A stretch of 64,000 nt of DNA from UBA1952 sp965246905 (GCA_965246905.1 CBDFFZ010000018.1:1-64000); one strand, 5' to 3'; positions 42,302-51,695 are shown, numbered from the stretch's first letter. A program made the numbers and translations. The notes: generated from the sequence alone by a model not told the origin.

Positions 42302-42332
42302 CGAAAATACACAAAGGTTAATAAATACCAAA
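42302..42332 (-). promoter_or_regulatory. Promoter of the WecA-like gene
   Basis: On the minus strand -33 TTTG (42329-42332), 19 bases, then -7 TATTTTCG (42302-42309, five of six). It lies 22 bases before the ATG at 42280 and downstream of the longer in-frame start at 42331, which it rules out. Confidence 0.6.
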
Positions 42333-42404
42333 TAAAATCTGAGAAATACTAAATTTCATATTATTAGCATTAAATTCAAAATAGATAATGAAATGATTAC
42401 AGGC

Positions 42405-43538
42405 TTAAATTTCTTTATAATTATAATATTTTTTTACCGATTTCAATAAAGGTAAATTTTTAAGTATAGCTACAATTCTTTCAGCCGTCTTACCATCCCA
42501 AAGAGGTGGCACATCGCCCTTCTGCCATTTGCCACTAAATAAAAGATCGAAGGCAGGAGCAATAGCTTCTGGTTTAGTGCCTAAAAGCTTATTCGAGCCA
42601 ATTGTACACGTTTCAGGCCGTTCCGTAGTATCGCGGATCGTCATGCAAGGCACATGCATCACCGTTGCCTCTTCTGTTATTCCTCCAGAGTCCGTAACTA
42701 CAGCAAGCGCATGCTTCACGAGATAGTTAAATTGAAGATAGGGCAGGGGATCTGTTACAAAAAAATTAGGAGCAGCAACATTGAGTTTATTAAAAACTGC
42801 CGCTGTTCTCGGATGCATTGGAAAAATGATGGTCTTACCTCGTGAGGCATCTATGATTGCAGCAACCAGTGCGCTGAGCTTTTCCGGCGAATCGACAGTT
42901 GATGGCCGGTGCAGCGTAAGCACAATATAATCTCCGGCAGTAAGGCTGAGCTCATTCCATATATCCGGCTTGCAAAAGCGGCTTTGGTGCCGGAGCAGCG
43001 TATCGATCATTGTATTACCTACAAAAAAGATAAACTGTTCGGGTATGCCGGCAGCACGAAGATTTTCGTTTGCAGTATGTGAAGTAGTAAAAAAATAATC
43101 AGTCACAGAATCCGTAACTATCCTGTTGATCTCCTCGGGCATTGTCCAGTCGCCGCTACGTATGCCGGCTTCCACGTGGGCTACCGGAATGTCCATCATT
43201 TTTTTGGCGGTAACGGCACAGGCAAGTGTAGAGGTTACATCGCCCACAACAAGTACGAGATCAGGCCTCCGAGCGGATAAAACACGCTCATACCGAACCA
43301 TAATCTCAGCAGTCATTTCAGCCTGCGAGCTGCTGCCTACCTCAAGCTTTATATGCGGTTCCGGAATGCCTAACTGATCGAAGAATGCGGCACTCATACG
43401 CCTATCGCTGTGCTGCCCGGTATGTACGAGCCTGTATTGAATATCTGTACCCGCGCGCTGCTCCTGGTGTATCGCCTCGATGATCGGGGCAATCTTCATA
43501 AAATTGGGCCTTGCGCCGGCAATGAGGTCAATAAGCAT
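42405..43538 (-). CDS. wecB: UDP-N-acetylglucosamine 2-epimerase (non-hydrolysing)
   Basis: The 377-residue protein has the GT-B-like epimerase fold with the motifs GARPNFMKIAPI (near residue 8), HTGQHSDRRMS, VVGDVTSTLACAVTA, VAHVEAGIRSGDWTMPEEINRI and VTDSGGITEEA near 290. It interconverts UDP-GlcNAc and UDP-ManNAc for surface polysaccharide. It overlaps the heparinase-like gene upstream by 11 bases, so the two are co-translated. No ManNAc dehydrogenase (wecC) is adjacent. Confidence 0.94.
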   Translation of the reverse strand: MLIDLIAGARPNFMKIAPIIEAIHQEQRAGTDIQYRLVHTGQHSDRRMSAAFFDQLGIPEPHIKLEVGSSSQAEMTAEIMVRYERVLSARRPDLVLVVGDVTSTLACAVTAKKMMDIPVAHVEAGIRSGDWTMPEEINRIVTDSVTDYFFTTSHTANENLRAAGIPEQFIFFVGNTMIDTLLRHQSRFCKPDIWNELSLTAGDYIVLTLHRPSTVDSPEKLSALVAAIIDASRGKTIIFPMHPRTAAVFNKLNVAAPNFFVTDPLPYLQFNYLVKHALAVVTDSGGITEEATVMHVPCMTIRDTTERPETCTIGSNKLLGTKPEAIAPAFDLLFSGKWQKGDVPPLWDGKTAERIVAILKNLPLLKSVKKYYNYKEI

Positions 43539-45126
43539 TTAAAATTTCCAGGCTGGTAATCGTATGGCGGCCTGCTTTTATCCGGAGCCGCCAGGCGGGT
43601 ATTGTTTTATTGAATGCCAAAGCGTAGGAATACACTTCTAAAGCCGTGGCAAAGTTATTACTTATTTTTATTAGCACGTCGCCGGCCCTGAATTCTCCAT
43701 TTTGCCCCGCTTCTACTAAAATGCCCGGTGCAAAATGCAGGTTTATATAAATGTCTTCAGCTTTATTGCATTCCGAGGTATCTTCAATGCGTAATACAGA
43801 TTCGGATAAAAAAAACTTACGGGTATACCGAAATCCATATCCATCGTGCTGCGCCGCTAGATGATCTGTTCTATCAGCAAGTAGCATTACCGTAGCTTTT
43901 TTTCCAACCCGGAAGCTTTTCCATACATCAGAGGCATTTTTGCCTGCGGCAGATAATACATTGTGCGCATCGGAGCCCCGCTCTTGCAGCCGCGTGATGT
44001 TTGCTTCATACGTATGAATACCGCGATCTACGATCAATGGCTTTCCATCCATGTACAGGCAAAAAGAAAGCTCATCGCTATGTGCATGGCCGGGTTGCCA
44101 TGCAGGCTGTATGCTGCCGACATCTGCAAATAGCTCAAAGCGGCTATTCCTAAGCATCCGGTACCCACATTCCCCCAATTCGTTTTTTATAGCAGCTATT
44201 TTTAAGCCTGCGGCGAATGACTGTAAGTTGTGCAGTTCGGGAGCCATACCGCCGGTACTGTCATTCACTCGCGGCCAGGTCCCATCGCCAAATGCGATCT
44301 GCTCAGCCCAGCCCAGCATAAGCGCAGCTTTTGCCCGCATCTCCTCAACAAAATTTTCATCTTTACCGGCAGCTAAATTTTCAGCAAGCTCTATACATTG
44401 CATCAGGGAAGAAAGCAGGAGACTATGATACATCGGGCTGCCCTCTATATGTCCGCCATCCGGCAATACCTGTTCCGTCAACGCTTTTTTAAGTATGCGC
44501 TTTCCTTTTCTGTAAAATTTTGCGCTTCCATAATACCATCCCGCGCAAAGCAGTGAGCAGCCATTTTGCCATAGATGATTGCCCTGTAGCTGATATTCCG
44601 GAAAATGATACAGCCAGCCATACTCTTTATAAATCTGTGCAGCTATTTTTTGCACCCGCAAATCATTACTCAAAAGAAAACGGATAGCTGCCATACCGCG
44701 CACGGAAACCGGGTAGGGCTCAAACCGAAATTTTGCATAGGTTTTTGATTCGGGATATGCGTTAGTTGCATACATCCTTAATGTTTCAAGTCGGTCATCT
44801 TTACTCAGGCTTTCATCACCCAGCCAGCCAAAATAATTAAGGTGATAAGTCCACAGCCGCCCATACAGCCCTATCTCCCAGTCTATGGTATCCGGAAAGG
44901 TGTGCTTAATATTAAGTAGGGTAAAAGATCTTTCAGTTGGGCTATAATGATCGAAAACAGGAAGAGAAAATAGCTTCTTTCCTTTATGGCTTAATGCTGC
45001 TGTCATTGCGGCCCCATTTATTTTTTGGGATGTTACAATTTTTCGCTTCACCGGGTACCAAATCCGGTACCAGAATTGCTGCCAGCGCAATGGCTTTAAA
45101 GTATAATAAAGGCGGCTCGGGTTCAT
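43528..45126 (-). CDS. Heparinase II/III family protein
   Basis: The start MNPSRLYYTLKPLRWQQFWY gives 532 residues; an ATG nine codons upstream is possible. The N-terminal half is an alpha/alpha toroid (EYGWLYHFPEYQLQGNHLWQNGCSLLCAGWYYG). The C-terminal half is a beta-sandwich with the family's active region QPGHAHSDELSF and VDRGIHTYE. Related proteins are polysaccharide lyases for uronic-acid glycans. There is no signal peptide. In glycan biosynthesis loci such proteins may edit or trim the polymer; the substrate is unknown. Confidence 0.85.
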   Translation of the reverse strand: MNPSRLYYTLKPLRWQQFWYRIWYPVKRKIVTSQKINGAAMTAALSHKGKKLFSLPVFDHYSPTERSFTLLNIKHTFPDTIDWEIGLYGRLWTYHLNYFGWLGDESLSKDDRLETLRMYATNAYPESKTYAKFRFEPYPVSVRGMAAIRFLLSNDLRVQKIAAQIYKEYGWLYHFPEYQLQGNHLWQNGCSLLCAGWYYGSAKFYRKGKRILKKALTEQVLPDGGHIEGSPMYHSLLLSSLMQCIELAENLAAGKDENFVEEMRAKAALMLGWAEQIAFGDGTWPRVNDSTGGMAPELHNLQSFAAGLKIAAIKNELGECGYRMLRNSRFELFADVGSIQPAWQPGHAHSDELSFCLYMDGKPLIVDRGIHTYEANITRLQERGSDAHNVLSAAGKNASDVWKSFRVGKKATVMLLADRTDHLAAQHDGYGFRYTRKFFLSESVLRIEDTSECNKAEDIYINLHFAPGILVEAGQNGEFRAGDVLIKISNNFATALEVYSYALAFNKTIPAWRLRIKAGRHTITSLEILNAY

Positions 45127-45254
45127 AAAAGCAGAAGGACTGTATCTTGGCACCGCGGTACTAATCTGCCGGGTATTTCGTTATAGATGCATAGGCACAT
45201 CTTCAAAAAGCGTCCTATTCATTCCGAAGCTTATTTCAATGTATTTGTATCGCC

Positions 45255-46517
45255 TTGACTTACAAAAATAATATCCTTCTGCAGAAAAGCTTATCGAAAA
45301 ACAATGTTGCATTGTTTTTGTTTGCTGCTACGCTCGCCGGGCTTTTATGGGCCCGGAGCATAAATTCTGTGGGGATGTTTCTTTTTGGGATCAATGCATT
45401 GCGCGGTATTTCCCCGAGGCGTTGGCTAAAGCAGCGCTGGTGGCTCTTAGGGCTGGTTTGGGTAGGTTTGTATGCGCTGTCCTATTTTTGGAGCACCGAT
45501 AGCGGAGAGTGGTCTAATCATGTGCAGGTAAAGCTGCCCTTCCTGCTGCTACCGCTCGCGTTTCCCTTTCTGGATCCCTGGACGCCGGGGCAACTGCGTG
45601 CATTCACGACTATATTCATCACTATTATGCTTGCCGGAGCAGGATACAGCATATCCTTTATGCTTGGCGATCCTGCTGCCTACATCAACGGATACAAATT
45701 TTCGCATACCTTACCAACACCACATTATATAGATCATATTTCCTTCAGCACCATTATTGCCCTGTGCATTGCCTGGTGCGCTTATAGCTGGCGTTTCTGG
45801 GCAGGTACATTTAGCAGGATACTACTTGCGTTAGCGATGGCCTTGCTGATCATCTACCTGCATATTCTTGCCGCTAAAACAGGGCTGATTGCTCTTTATA
45901 TTTTCCTGCTTTGCTGCCTTGCCTACCTGCTCGTTTGCCATTGGAAAAAAGGCTTGTTGCTATTGGTTATAATAATCTGTGGCGGACTGGCTGCTTCCAA
46001 ATTTATTCCCACTTTAAGAGAGCGCATCAACTACAGTTTTTACTCTTACAGCTTATACCGTGAGGGTGAGCGCAATGGCTTGTATAGCGATATGGGAAGA
46101 ATGATTTCTTATCATCTTGCAATGAATATTATCCGCGAAGAGCCTTTGGCCGGGGCCGGGGCCGGAGATGTATTGCATGAGATGAACGAGCAGTACCGCA
46201 GGCATTACCCACACATACCGGAAGAACAGCATTTGTACCCGCATAACCAGTTTCTTACGGTTGCCGTAGCTGCGGGCATTCCTGCCGTCATTGCCTTTGT
46301 CTGGTGGCTGCTTGCGCCATTGGTACGCATCTGCCGCAACCGTGAAGGTTTTTTTTTTATGGTGATATGGCTGATGTTGCTGGTGCCGCTGATGGTAGAT
46401 CCTTTCCTGGAAGTGCAGGCGGGTGTATTCGTTTTTCTCTTCTTTTTATTGATGCAGCGTTCTTTAATGATAAAAGGTGTGGCAGATGAAAAAATTAACC
46501 CGGAAATCCTAATTTAG
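45255..46517 (+). CDS. O-antigen ligase / polymerase-like membrane protein, TTG start
   Basis: The 420-residue protein has about eleven transmembrane segments and the Wzy_C/WaaL-type periplasmic loop near residues 265-330. The loop contains GRMISYHLAMNIIREEPLAGAGAGDVLHEMN and LYPHNQFLTVAVAAGIPA. The first codon is TTG at 45255; the first in-frame ATG is about 40 residues later, inside the second helix. A near-consensus -7 box TGTATTTG (45240-45247) ends 7 bases before the TTG. Neighbouring wecB and the WecA-like gene imply ligation or polymerisation of the same surface glycan. Confidence 0.82.
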   Translation: MTYKNNILLQKSLSKNNVALFLFAATLAGLLWARSINSVGMFLFGINALRGISPRRWLKQRWWLLGLVWVGLYALSYFWSTDSGEWSNHVQVKLPFLLLPLAFPFLDPWTPGQLRAFTTIFITIMLAGAGYSISFMLGDPAAYINGYKFSHTLPTPHYIDHISFSTIIALCIAWCAYSWRFWAGTFSRILLALAMALLIIYLHILAAKTGLIALYIFLLCCLAYLLVCHWKKGLLLLVIIICGGLAASKFIPTLRERINYSFYSYSLYREGERNGLYSDMGRMISYHLAMNIIREEPLAGAGAGDVLHEMNEQYRRHYPHIPEEQHLYPHNQFLTVAVAAGIPAVIAFVWWLLAPLVRICRNREGFFFMVIWLMLLVPLMVDPFLEVQAGVFVFLFFLLMQRSLMIKGVADEKINPEILI

Positions 46518-46539
46518 CCTTGTTGAATAAGCACGCCCT

Positions 46540-47172
46540 ATGACTAACTTTATTCCTGTTTTTCCATTAAATATTATTGTCTATCCCGGTGAATCGCTGA
46601 ACCTGCACATCTTTGAGCCGCGCTATAAGCAAATGGTACAGGATTGCATTGAAAGCAAAAAACCATTTGGGCTGCCACCTATCGTAGAAAAAACTATTCC
46701 TGATCTGGGCACCTTAATGGAGATAACCAGGGTGGAAAAGACTTATGAAGATGGTTCTATGGATGTACGCACTGTAGGGCAAAGTGTATTTCGTATTCTT
46801 ACGCCGGTTAGCGATATCCCGGATAAGATTTATAGCGGTGCGATCGTAAATTATCCGCAAAATAGTTTTGATACTGGCAATTATAAACTCGGCCACAATG
46901 TAATAGAAGAAGTAAAGCGCCTCTACGCGCTGCTTAATGTGCCCGAAAAGTTTCCCGATATTTCAGCCGGAAGCCTGTCTTACAGGATCGGCCATTTTGT
47001 GGGTTTCTCTCTTGCGCAGGAGTATGAAATGCTGGGATTATTCAATGAGCTGCATCGTCTCGAATACATCCGCAGGCATTTGAATAACATGGTACCACTC
47101 ATAAAAGAGCTTGAAGAAATGAAAGACCGCATTCATCGGAATGGGCATTTTCGCAATCTATCCCTGAGCTGA
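46540..47172 (+). CDS. LON peptidase N-terminal (substrate-binding) domain protein
   Basis: The 210-residue protein is a stand-alone LON substrate-binding domain: IPVFPLNIIVYPGESLNLHIFEPRYKQMVQDCI near residues 4-37, then beta-rich and helical parts. It lacks the ATPase and protease domains of Lon. Such proteins (COG2802) have unknown roles, possibly in substrate recognition. It follows the O-antigen ligase by 22 bases and may share its transcript, though the functions look unrelated. Confidence 0.88.
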   Translation: MTNFIPVFPLNIIVYPGESLNLHIFEPRYKQMVQDCIESKKPFGLPPIVEKTIPDLGTLMEITRVEKTYEDGSMDVRTVGQSVFRILTPVSDIPDKIYSGAIVNYPQNSFDTGNYKLGHNVIEEVKRLYALLNVPEKFPDISAGSLSYRIGHFVGFSLAQEYEMLGLFNELHRLEYIRRHLNNMVPLIKELEEMKDRIHRNGHFRNLSLS

Positions 47173-47281
47173 ATGCAAAAAGTTATCAGGTGCATCATTT
47201 TCTAAATACCGGATGCTTGTTATGCGCTTGCAAAGAACATTTTAGCGCTGCTTATTTTTATTAACAAACTGTCGCTTTTAC

Positions 47282-47289
47282 TATCTTTG
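47282..47289 (+). promoter_or_regulatory. Upstream -7 box of the rpoB promoter region
   Basis: TATCTTTG is a perfect TAnnTTTG. A TTTA at 47257-47260 is at 21 bases. It lies 32 bases upstream of the stronger promoter and may be a second start site. Confidence 0.45.
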
Positions 47290-47297
47290 GAACAATA

Positions 47298-47329
47298 TTT
47301 GCTGGAGGAGAAAAACCTTCCTATATTTG
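47298..47329 (+). promoter_or_regulatory. Consensus promoter of rpoB
   Basis: -33 TTTG (47298-47301), 20 bases, then -7 TATATTTG (47322-47329); both perfect. The predicted transcript has a leader of about 155 bases before rpoB. Confidence 0.8.
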
Positions 47330-47333
47330 CAAT

Positions 47334-47489
47334 CCCTTCGGGGAGCTAGCTGTGCACCAAACCAATATAGTACATTTCTGTTGATACCTTTTAATGTCCT
47401 GCAGGATAAGGAAATCCCTTATCTGGCGGGCTTTTTGGCGTCTGTATGCAGTAATGATTTTCTTGTAACAATAAGTGTCTTTATATACT
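47334..47489 (+). promoter_or_regulatory. Structured rpoB leader, candidate attenuator
   Basis: The leader holds a short UUCG-loop hairpin (TCCC-TTCG-GGGA at about 47332-47343), a palindrome TCCTGCAGGA near 47397-47406, and a perfect 7-bp stem GATAAGG/CCTTATC at 47405-47423 that is followed within 8 bases by TTTTT. The palindrome and the 7-bp stem share bases, so they could be alternative structures. No credible leader peptide was identified. Confidence 0.4.
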
Positions 47490-50400
47490 ATGGCTACAAC
47501 TCAAAAAAAGACGGCATCCGGCCGTGTCAATTTTGGAAAACTCCAGGATGTGGCGGGAGAAACTCCCGATCTGCTGGCCATCCAGCTACAATCTTTCCAG
47601 GATTTCTTTCAACTGGAGACAACCCCGGACAAGCGTAACAACGAAGGCCTGTTCAACGTGTTCAACGAGAATTTCCCGATCACGGACACACGTAACATCT
47701 TCGTACTTGAATTCCTGGATTATTTTATCGATCCGCCACGCTACACCATTGATGAGTGCATGGAGCGCGGCCTCACGTATTCCGTGCCGCTGAAGGCAAA
47801 GCTGAAGCTGAGCTGTAACGATGAAGAACACGTGGATTTTGAAACAATCGTTCAGGATGTGTTCCTCGGGAATATTCCGTACATGACTCCCCGCGGTACT
47901 TTCGTGGTGAATGGCGCTGAGCGCGTGATCGTTTCTCAATTGCACCGTTCACCGGGCGTATTCTTCGGCCAGAGCGTTCACCCGAATGGTACCAAAATCT
48001 ATTCGGCCCGTGTGATCCCCTTCAAGGGCGCATGGATGGAATTTGCTACCGATATCAATAATGTAATGTACGCGTACATCGACCGTAAGAAGAAATTCCC
48101 GGTTACTACGCTGCTGCGGTCTATTGGTTACGAAAGCGATCGCGATATCCTGCAGCTCTTCGGCATGGCGGATGAAGTGAAAACTGATAAGAAAACTTTA
48201 GGCAATAACATTGGCCGCCGCCTCGCAGCACGCGTACTCCGCAGCTGGACGGAAGATTTTGTGGATGAGGATACCGGTGAAGTGGTAAGCATCGAGCGCA
48301 ATGAGATCGTACTTGACCGTGATGCAGTGCTTGATGAGAATAATGCTGCGATGATCCAGGATCTGGGTATACCTACTGTATTCCTCCAAAAAGAAGAGTT
48401 GAGCGGTGATTACTCTATTATCTACAATACGCTCAATAAGGATACCTCCAATTCTGAACTGGAAGCGGTACAGCATATCTACCGTCAGCTACGCGGCTCC
48501 GATGCCCCGGATGATGAAACGGCACGCGGCATTATCGAGAAGCTCTTCTTCTCTGACAAGCGCTATGACCTCGGTGAGGTAGGCCGCTACAAGATCAACC
48601 GTAAGCTTGGTCTTGATATGGGCAATGCCAAGAAAGTACTTGGTAAGGAAGATATCATTACCATTATTAAATACCTCGTTCGCCTTACCAACGGTAAAGC
48701 CGAAATCGATGACATTGATCACCTGAGCAATCGTCGCGTACGCACTGTTGGCGAGCAGTTATTCGCCCAGTTTGGCGTTGGTCTTGCACGTATGGCGCGT
48801 ACCATCCGCGAGCGTATGAACGTTCGGGATAATGAAGTGTTTACGCCTATTGATCTGATCAATGCACGTACGCTTTCTTCTGTAATCAATTCCTTCTTTG
48901 GTACAAGCCAGCTTTCGCAGTTCCTGGATCAGACCAATCCGTTGTCCGAGATCACGCACAAGCGGCGTATCTCTGCCCTTGGCCCTGGTGGCCTCTCCCG
49001 TGAGCGCGCCGGCTTCGAAGTTCGGGACGTACACTACAGCCACTATGGCCGTCTGTGTACCATCGAAACTCCGGAAGGCCCGAACATCGGTCTTATCTCT
49101 ACGCTTTGCGTACATGCGAAGATCAATGATATGGGCTTTATCGAAACTCCATACCGCAAGGTGAAGAATGGTAGGGTGGATATGAAATCCCACAATTACC
49201 TGAGTGCAGAAGAAGAAGACAATGCCAAAATTGCCCAGGCGAATATCCCGCTTGATGAAAAGGGCAATTTCGTGGAAGATAAGATCAAGAGCCGCCAGAC
49301 CGGCGACTTCCCGATCCTTGATCCGGGTGAAGTTGAATACATGGACGTGGCTCCGAACCAGATCGTTGGTCTGTCGGCTTCGCTGATTCCCTTCCTTGAA
49401 CATGATGATGCCAACCGTGCCCTAATGGGATCGAACATGCAGCGCCAGGCTGTGCCACTTATTCGTCCGCAGGTGCCAATAGTAGGTACAGGCCTCGAAG
49501 GCAAGGCTGCCCGCGATGCGCGTATCCAGATCCATGCAGAAGGTGACGGCGTAATTGAGTACGTAGATGCTAATGAGATCCACGTTCGCTACAACCGCAA
49601 CGATGCCGCACGGCTTGTATCTTTTGAAGACGATCTGAAAGTATATACCCTTACCAAGTATAAGAAGACCAACCAAAGTACGTCTATTACGCTTCGCCCT
49701 TGCGTTCGTAAGAACCAGAAAGTGAAGAATGGCGACTTCCTGACCGAAGGATACGCTACGCAGAACGGTGAGTTGGCATTGGGCCGGAATCTGAAAGTGG
49801 CATTCATGCCGTGGAAAGGCTACAACTTCGAGGATGCCATCGTGATCAACGAGAAGGTTGTTCGTGAAGACTGGTTTACCTCTGTACATATTGATGAATA
49901 TGAGCTGGAAGTTCGTGATACCAAATTAGGTGAAGAAGAGCTGACTTCCGACATTCCTAACGTATCTGAAGAAGCTACCAAGGATCTTGATGAGAACGGC
50001 ATCATCCGCATTGGTGCACATATTGGTGAAGGCGATATCCTGATCGGTAAGATCACTCCAAAGGGCGAAACAGACCCTACTCCGGAAGAAAAGTTGCTAC
50101 GCGCCATCTTCGGTGATAAGGCCGGCGATGCCAAGGACGCTTCCCTGAAAGCAGCTTCCGGTACAGAAGGTATCGTGATCTCCAAGCAGCTGTTCCAGCG
50201 CGCCAAAAAAGATAAGAACTCTAAGGTTCGTGAAAAAGCAGCGCTGGAAAAGATTGAAACAACGCATGATAAGCACCTCGTTAATGTCAAGGAGCTTCTT
50301 TTGGAGAAGCTGATGACGCTTTTAGAAGGCAAGAGCAGCGCTGGTATCACCAATAATTTCGGTGAGCCAGTAATCAGCAAGGGCGGAAAGTTCAATCAGA

Positions 50401-51305
50401 AAACCCTTGGCTCGATTGATTACGCCAATGTAAATCCATTAGGCTGGACGGGTGATGAAGGAACGGATAATTCCATCAATCAGCTCCTGCACAACTATAA
50501 TATTAAGTTCAACGAAGAGCTCGGCCGCTACAAGCGCGAGAAGTTTAACCTGAGCATCGGTGATGAGCTTCCTGCAGGTGTACTGAAGCTGGCTAAGGTC
50601 TATCTCGCATCCAAGCGTAAGCTTAAGGTGGGTGATAAGATGGCGGGCCGCCACGGTAACAAGGGCATTGTAGCGCGTATTGTTCGTGCGGAAGATATGC
50701 CGTTCCTTGAAGATGGCACACCGGTAGATATCGTACTGAATCCACTGGGCGTACCGTCCCGTATGAACCTCGGACAGATCTATGAAACCGTTCTGGGCTG
50801 GGCCGGCGAAAAGCTGGGCGTGAAGTTTGCAACCCCAATCTTCGATGGCGCGAGTGTTGAGGAGATCGGCAACCTGATCGATGAAGCCGGCTTGCCGGAG
50901 TTTGGCCACACGTATCTGTACGATGGTGAGACCGGTGAGCGCTTCCACCAGAAGGCAACCGTGGGTATCATCTATATGATCAAGCTGCACCATATGGTGG
51001 ATGATAAAATGCATGCGCGTTCTATCGGGCCATACTCGCTGATCACGCAGCAGCCGCTGGGGGGTAAGGCGCAGTTCGGCGGACAGCGTTTCGGGGAAAT
51101 GGAAGTATGGGCACTCGAGGCCTATGGCGCATCCAACATCCTGCAGGAGCTGCTTACGCTGAAATCGGATGATATCGTGGGTCGTGCTAAGACGTATGAA
51201 TCCATCGTGAAGGGCGATAATGTGCCTAAGGCCGGTATCCCGGAATCCTTCAACGTATTGGTGAATGAGCTGCGTGGGTTGGGTTTGGAATTGAAATTTG
51301 AGTAA
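47490..51305 (+). CDS. rpoB: RNA polymerase subunit beta
   Basis: The 1271-residue protein is RpoB over its whole length. It includes the rifampicin-region segment GTSQLSQFLDQTNPLSEITHKRRISALGPGGLSRERAGFEVRDVH (near 480-525), the KMAGRHGNKGIV active-site region near 1050 and the C-terminal HMVDDKMHARSIGPYSLITQQPLGGKAQFGGQRFGEMEVWALEAYGA clamp anchor. The ATG at 47490 (MATTQKKTASGRV) is preferred to a GTG five codons upstream. It is not preceded by rplJ/rplL, as it would usually be, and a small gene separates it from rpoC. Confidence 0.98.
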   Translation: MATTQKKTASGRVNFGKLQDVAGETPDLLAIQLQSFQDFFQLETTPDKRNNEGLFNVFNENFPITDTRNIFVLEFLDYFIDPPRYTIDECMERGLTYSVPLKAKLKLSCNDEEHVDFETIVQDVFLGNIPYMTPRGTFVVNGAERVIVSQLHRSPGVFFGQSVHPNGTKIYSARVIPFKGAWMEFATDINNVMYAYIDRKKKFPVTTLLRSIGYESDRDILQLFGMADEVKTDKKTLGNNIGRRLAARVLRSWTEDFVDEDTGEVVSIERNEIVLDRDAVLDENNAAMIQDLGIPTVFLQKEELSGDYSIIYNTLNKDTSNSELEAVQHIYRQLRGSDAPDDETARGIIEKLFFSDKRYDLGEVGRYKINRKLGLDMGNAKKVLGKEDIITIIKYLVRLTNGKAEIDDIDHLSNRRVRTVGEQLFAQFGVGLARMARTIRERMNVRDNEVFTPIDLINARTLSSVINSFFGTSQLSQFLDQTNPLSEITHKRRISALGPGGLSRERAGFEVRDVHYSHYGRLCTIETPEGPNIGLISTLCVHAKINDMGFIETPYRKVKNGRVDMKSHNYLSAEEEDNAKIAQANIPLDEKGNFVEDKIKSRQTGDFPILDPGEVEYMDVAPNQIVGLSASLIPFLEHDDANRALMGSNMQRQAVPLIRPQVPIVGTGLEGKAARDARIQIHAEGDGVIEYVDANEIHVRYNRNDAARLVSFEDDLKVYTLTKYKKTNQSTSITLRPCVRKNQKVKNGDFLTEGYATQNGELALGRNLKVAFMPWKGYNFEDAIVINEKVVREDWFTSVHIDEYELEVRDTKLGEEELTSDIPNVSEEATKDLDENGIIRIGAHIGEGDILIGKITPKGETDPTPEEKLLRAIFGDKAGDAKDASLKAASGTEGIVISKQLFQRAKKDKNSKVREKAALEKIETTHDKHLVNVKELLLEKLMTLLEGKSSAGITNNFGEPVISKGGKFNQKTLGSIDYANVNPLGWTGDEGTDNSINQLLHNYNIKFNEELGRYKREKFNLSIGDELPAGVLKLAKVYLASKRKLKVGDKMAGRHGNKGIVARIVRAEDMPFLEDGTPVDIVLNPLGVPSRMNLGQIYETVLGWAGEKLGVKFATPIFDGASVEEIGNLIDEAGLPEFGHTYLYDGETGERFHQKATVGIIYMIKLHHMVDDKMHARSIGPYSLITQQPLGGKAQFGGQRFGEMEVWALEAYGASNILQELLTLKSDDIVGRAKTYESIVKGDNVPKAGIPESFNVLVNELRGLGLELKFE

Positions 51306-51313
51306 ATAGTTAT

Positions 51314-51338
51314 TAGTAGATAGTAGTTAGACCACTGA
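51314..51338 (+). repeat. Left flank (inverted repeat) of the inserted four-helix-bundle gene
   Basis: The AT-rich stretch GTTATTAGTAGATAGTAGTTAG is built from TAGTA steps. It is imperfectly mirrored in the opposite orientation after the gene (51690-51728, CTAAC...ACTAAATACTATATACTAAC). Confidence 0.45.
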
Positions 51339-51695
51339 ATGAATAATTTTAGAGAGCTGAAAGTCTGGCAGAAGTCTATATCAATTGTGGTAAAGATCTA
51401 TGAACATACTAAAAAATTTCCTTCTGATGAGCGTTTCAATTTGGTTTCACAAATGCAACGTGCTGCGACATCAATTCCCAGCAATATTTCAGAAGGCGCA
51501 GGGCGCAACTCTAATAAATCATTCAAATACTTTCTTACTATCTCAATAGGTTCTGCTCATGAGTTGGAAACGCAAATTATTATAAGTAATAAATTAAGGT
51601 ACCTGAGTAATGAAAATTGTGAATTGTTGATCACTGAGCTCACTGAAATTCAGAAAATGCTTTACAGTCTGCACGGTGTATTACAAGACAACTAA
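51339..51695 (+). CDS. Four-helix-bundle protein (23S rRNA intervening-sequence protein type) inserted between rpoB and rpoC
   Basis: The 118-residue helical protein begins MNNFRELKVWQKSISIVVKIYE and has the family motif FPSDERFNLVSQMQRAATSIPSNISEGAGR (near residues 27-57), then FLTISIGSAHELETQI. This is the S23/IVP four-helix-bundle family, first seen inside intervening sequences of 23S rRNA genes and scattered singly in Bacteroidota genomes; function unknown. The gene is more AT-rich than rpoB and rpoC and is bordered by AT-rich inverted repeats, which suggests acquisition. It lies 33 bases after rpoB and 33 before rpoC, so it is carried on the polymerase transcript. Confidence 0.92.
   Translation: MNNFRELKVWQKSISIVVKIYEHTKKFPSDERFNLVSQMQRAATSIPSNISEGAGRNSNKSFKYFLTISIGSAHELETQIIISNKLRYLSNENCELLITELTEIQKMLYSLHGVLQDN

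Noticed and set aside
47327..47638. 103-codon frame covering the rpoB leader
   Set aside because: It overlaps the rpoB start in another frame, begins at the -7 box and shows no conserved features; the leader is better read as RNA.
48759..49403. 214-codon minus-strand frame inside rpoB
   Set aside because: It is a shadow of the rpoB coding frame; codon bias of rpoB leaves the opposite strand open. The same holds for the long antisense frames in rpoC (54690-55502), pdhB, mutase and metalloprotease genes.
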